NCBI GenBank assembly: GCA_964393185.1
Contig: CAYMSO010000007.1
Location: 1-64,000, forward strand
DNA length: 64,000 nucleotides
Origin: CAYMSO01 sp964393185
GTDB lineage: Bacteria > Patescibacteriota > Dojkabacteria > J137
Direction of reading: 5' to 3'
Part shown: piece by piece, positions 61,198-64,000 of the stretch
Position numbering within the stretch: position 1 is the first letter of the stretch
Layout of the letters: every line of letters starts with the position of its first letter
Notes under the pieces: model-generated
Told to the model about the DNA's origin: nothing
Database searches by the model: none
Seen by the model: only the letters and a program-made list of their open reading frames with translations
Made by a program: the position numbers and the translations under genes

Positions 61198-61931
61198 TAG
61201 TCAGCCACTACAATACTTCCCGCCATACTGTCGGGATTAAAACCACAATAATAAGAATATTCACCCAATTGAGTAAAAACAAAAGAGTGTTCTTCTCCAG
61301 GTAAAATTTCGTGAGAGTTAAAATTCAAAGTTGAATTTGCTCCGACAGAAACCAGATGTGGAACAGAATCGTTGTTGATCCACTTTACATATGTTCCTCT
61401 AGATATGACAATATCTTCTGGATGTAAACGCAAGTTTTCCATGTTAACAATAACCTTTGCTTGCCCTGTCAAATCTTTATAATTACCATCAATAGTGCGC
61501 CTAATCTCAAACAAAAATGATCCATAACTACAAGTCTCGTCTATTTCCCAGCATGCTTTATATTCAACTCTATATAAGCCGTCGCCGGCTTGATTATCCA
61601 TCAATCGCCACATGCTTAGTTTATCCTGATCCAAATGAGTTTTTCCATAGCTAAAATCTTTTCCATCTCTTAATACTTTTATTTCAGATTTTGAAGATAG
61701 GTGTAAATTAAAGCTAACTACTACATTAATTGGAGGTTCCGAAAGTATAGAGCCCTCAGTAGGCACATTGCTAGAATGATAGGGAGACTTCTTTGTATCG
61801 TATACTCCTTTAATTGAAGGTACTTCTTGATCAACTTTTAGGGATTGCAAAAATTTAATAAAAAATATACTAAATGTTGTCAGAAGTAATATCAATAGTA
61901 AAAAAGATGGCAGGAACTGCTTTCTTAACAT
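61194..61931 (-). CDS. CopC-like/cupredoxin fusion, membrane anchored
   Basis: 245 residues. N-terminal membrane helix (~9-28). The next ~90 residues fit a CopC-like beta-barrel (PTEGSILSEPPINVVVSFNL) and the last ~85 a plastocyanin-like cupredoxin. Of the expected copper ligands His192, Cys229 and Met236 are present; Asn232 replaces the second His (C-G-F-N-P-D-S-M). Copper binding would therefore be altered or lost. Probably periplasm-like surface copper or electron-transfer protein; no oxidase or Cu ATPase is nearby. The stop overlaps the end of the ABC-F gene. Confidence 0.75.
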   Translation of the reverse strand: MLRKQFLPSFLLLILLLTTFSIFFIKFLQSLKVDQEVPSIKGVYDTKKSPYHSSNVPTEGSILSEPPINVVVSFNLHLSSKSEIKVLRDGKDFSYGKTHLDQDKLSMWRLMDNQAGDGLYRVEYKACWEIDETCSYGSFLFEIRRTIDGNYKDLTGQAKVIVNMENLRLHPEDIVISRGTYVKWINNDSVPHLVSVGANSTLNFNSHEILPGEEHSFVFTQLGEYSYYCGFNPDSMAGSIVVADY

Positions 61932-62090
61932 TGATGTAATTTAATCCTATTTGTAGATTATCACTATTAGTATTGCATATCAATTTTTTTAAAAATCACT
62001 ACATCATTTTTCTTTACACATAATTTACATTAAGAAAAAGTTGTGCAGTGTGTTTAATACTAAAATATATAATATTTATTAATATATATT

Positions 62091-62414
62091 ATGAAGCTAG
62101 TCAAAAACTACTCGCTCAGTATCACTTTGTTTGTACTTTTTATTGTAAGTTGGTTAGGGCAAAGTTATTTTCAATGGCAGACAGAGAAGACTCAAGCCGA
62201 GGAACATGGCTCAGAAATAAAGACAGAAGATTATACAAATTCGTTTTTGGCTTCTACGTTCGAAAACTGGCAATCTGAGTTTTTGCAATTATTTACAATG
62301 GTAGTCTTAACCAGTTTATTGATACATAAAGGAAGCCCTGAGTCTAAAGATTCCGACACTGAAGTAAAGAATGCTTTAAATAGAATAGAAAAGAAGCTTG
62401 CAAGTAAGAAGTAG
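62091..62414 (+). CDS. DUF6766-family small membrane protein
   Basis: 107 residues. One helix at ~8-26, then the conserved segment ASTFENWQSEFLQLFTMVVL leading into a second helix and LIHKGSPESKDSD, the ending typical of DUF6766. The C-terminus is charged and helical. The function of the family is unknown. It is monocistronic, with an AT-rich leader. Confidence 0.75.
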   Translation: MKLVKNYSLSITLFVLFIVSWLGQSYFQWQTEKTQAEEHGSEIKTEDYTNSFLASTFENWQSEFLQLFTMVVLTSLLIHKGSPESKDSDTEVKNALNRIEKKLASKK

Positions 62415-62604
62415 TTCACTTTTCAAGGGTTATCATATCGTATTTAACAGAACCCATTATTTCTTGATTTAGTTCTAGTATCATCTCGTTTGTTAACATG
62501 TAGATTAAATTAATAAGTTAAGTTATTTAATTATTCTTATATTAATAATAGAGTTACTTGTTGAAGATAATTTTTGATAGTTGTGAAGCTTTTGTAAAAA
62601 AGAT

Positions 62605-64000
62605 TTAAAGCGGCAGAGCAAAATAGAAAGTAGATCCTTGTCCCTCCTCGCTTTCTACACCTATACTACCATTATGAAGTTTTATTATATCGGACGATAT
62701 ATATAATCCGAGTCCCATACTTTTTCTATTTGCTGGCACGCGATTATTTTCTCCCTGATAGAATTTTTTAAATATATTCTTTAGTTCAGATTTTTTTACT
62801 CCAACACCAAAATCCTGAACTTTTACTATAACATAGTCTTTTTCTATAACAGCATAAATATTAATATTTGTTCTTGGCGGAGAAAACTTCATTGCATTAG
62901 TTAAAAAATTTGCCAACACTTGGCTAATTCTGAACCTGTCTGCTTTAACTTTAATACTAGTAGGATTAGCTATTAAGTTAATTTTATGCTCTCGGCTAAA
63001 AGGAGCTGTTTCTTTAATCACTTCGTTAATAAGCTCTACAATATTAAACTCAGTTATATCTAAAGATAATTTTCCTGTCTCTATTTTTGAAACATCCAAA
63101 AGATCATCAACAAGCTCATTCAATTTGCTGATTTGATTTTGCATAATATCTATGTAGTCCAGACGTTCTTTATAAATTTGCAAAAAATTTTGGTGGAGCA
63201 ATTGTACATACCCTCTCATAGTAGTAAGTGGCGTTTTAAGTTCATGACTTGCAATACTAATAAATTCGTCTTTCTTTTTGTCCAGTTTTTTATGTTCAGT
63301 AATATCTATAATTAATGAAAGGTATCTTTTTTCTTGCTCATTAATCAATACAGAAGTAATTATTATAGGAATAGCATTGCCGTTTTTATCTATTATTTCC
63401 TTTTGAGCTGCAAGAGTAGAGCCCTGGGTCAATAACATATCTAAATCTTCAACTTCCGGATTGTGGTCTTCGAGCCTAATTAGACTTTTAAGGTTGAGAC
63501 TACTCCCCTTGAATTCGCTGTCAGCGTAGCCAATAAGGTTAAGAAAAGCTTGATTAGCCTCTATAATATTACCTATAGAATCAACAATAATCATTCCGAC
63601 AATATTAGAATCTATAAGTTTATAATAATTTTCTGTAGCTCTTTGTAAATACAATTCATAATTTTTTCTGTCAGTAATATCTATAGCAGTAAGTAATATA
63701 TTGCTTAATTTGCCACCATTATTATATATTGGTGCAATATATATAGATACGTCAATAAACTTATCTTCTGCAGTTTGGATTTTTCCATCAAAATATGTTT
63801 CTAGTCCGTTTTTTGCATCTTCTATCGCATTCCTAAGCTTCTGACTTGTTTCTAAAGATTTTTTCCAAGGTAATGAATCGTATATATATCCGCTATCATT
63901 ACTTATGCTAGAGCTTAGTTTTAAATTTTCTAAAAGTTTATTTTGTTCAACGATTGTGCCATCAATTGATAGTAAAGCTATATAAGCATTAATTCCATCC
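62605..64000 (-). CDS. PAS-domain sensor histidine kinase, 5' end cut by window edge
   Basis: The frame stays open from its stop at 62605 to the right edge (at least 465 codons); the TTG at 63654 is internal, because upstream codons encode a further PAS domain (LSIDGTIVEQNKLL, then LLTAIDITDRKNYE). A second PAS domain follows (YYKLIDSNIVGMIIVDSIGN). The HisKA helix has the phosphorylated His in ASHELKTPLTTMRG, and the HATPase has the N box NAMKFS, DFGVGVKK and GLGLYISSDI. No membrane segment is visible in the captured part. The partner response regulator is not in the window. Confidence 0.9.
   Translation of the reverse strand, partial: DGINAYIALLSIDGTIVEQNKLLENLKLSSSISNDSGYIYDSLPWKKSLETSQKLRNAIEDAKNGLETYFDGKIQTAEDKFIDVSIYIAPIYNNGGKLSNILLTAIDITDRKNYELYLQRATENYYKLIDSNIVGMIIVDSIGNIIEANQAFLNLIGYADSEFKGSSLNLKSLIRLEDHNPEVEDLDMLLTQGSTLAAQKEIIDKNGNAIPIIITSVLINEQEKRYLSLIIDITEHKKLDKKKDEFISIASHELKTPLTTMRGYVQLLHQNFLQIYKERLDYIDIMQNQISKLNELVDDLLDVSKIETGKLSLDITEFNIVELINEVIKETAPFSREHKINLIANPTSIKVKADRFRISQVLANFLTNAMKFSPPRTNINIYAVIEKDYVIVKVQDFGVGVKKSELKNIFKKFYQGENNRVPANRKSMGLGLYISSDIIKLHNGSIGVESEEGQGSTFYFALPL

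Noticed and set aside
63654..63654. TTG start of the histidine kinase
   Set aside because: The frame continues upstream to the window edge and encodes a further PAS domain, so this codon is internal.
1..64000. Recoded TGA (glycine) as in some CPR lineages
   Set aside because: TGA ends several well-bounded genes (for example at 3889-3891, 32070-32072 and 33432-33434), so the standard code is used.
1..64000. CRISPR arrays, rRNA genes and IS elements with terminal repeats
   Set aside because: No regularly spaced repeats, rRNA-like sequence or DDE transposase gene was found on either strand.

Overview
The window is low-GC DNA (AT-rich coding and non-coding) from a bacterium using the standard code: TGA ends several genes. 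It encodes many small lineage-specific proteins, a TasA/SipW-type surface fibre pair, a 3,351-residue secreted protein and an F-type ATP synthase operon without an obvious delta subunit. Ribosome binding sites are often weak, and TTG and GTG starts are common. This fits an uncultivated Candidate Phyla Radiation (Patescibacteria)-like organism, but no rRNA or ribosomal protein marker is present, so the assignment is an inference.

Layout. 1-4.6 kb: two unrecognised helical proteins (one runs off the left edge), a deoxyribosyltransferase-like/ribbon-helix-helix fusion, a VOC protein and small proteins. 4.6-5.1 kb: tRNA-Lys and tRNA-Arg with two decayed tRNA-like copies. 5.2-8.4 kb: a Ku-LigD end-joining operon. 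8.5-11.8 kb: cell-surface genes (a membrane protein with carboxypeptidase-regulatory-like domains, a cohesin-like protein, TasA-like protein, SipW-like signal peptidase). 12.1-25.8 kb: an accessory island starting at tRNA-His with a large serine recombinase and ending near the C-terminal relic of a second recombinase. It carries a SpoVG-like protein, a winged-helix protein, a type I restriction-modification operon with a PrrC/RloC-like anticodon nuclease, and a PIN/Xre-ImmA toxin-antitoxin-like pair.

26.1-30.9 kb: a compact cassette of HddA-like GHMP kinase, minimal nucleotidyltransferase, histidine phosphatase, complete ArgRS, its own tRNA-Arg(TCT) and a GmhA-like isomerase. The sugar-phosphate genes resemble heptose activation; coupling them to ArgRS and tRNA-Arg is unexplained and is the best candidate here for an undescribed system. 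31.1-34.5 kb: a queuosine-salvage (Qng1-type) gene, an aldo/keto reductase missing catalytic residues, two zinc deaminases and an S51 peptidase. From tRNA-His to 34.5 kb the accessory genes repeatedly concern tRNA: anticodon cleavage, charging, a spare tRNA and anticodon-base salvage.

35.9-42.8 kb returns to core genes: a Dus tRNA-dihydrouridine synthase and atpBEFAGDC read from a near-consensus promoter. 42.9-64 kb holds a hypothetical protein, tandem ClbS/DinB-like proteins, the giant M23-peptidase/SH3 surface protein with four small membrane-anchored followers, a Ser/Thr kinase-like protein, a cupin, an ABC-F ATPase, a CopC-cupredoxin fusion, a DUF6766 protein and a PAS histidine kinase running off the right edge.
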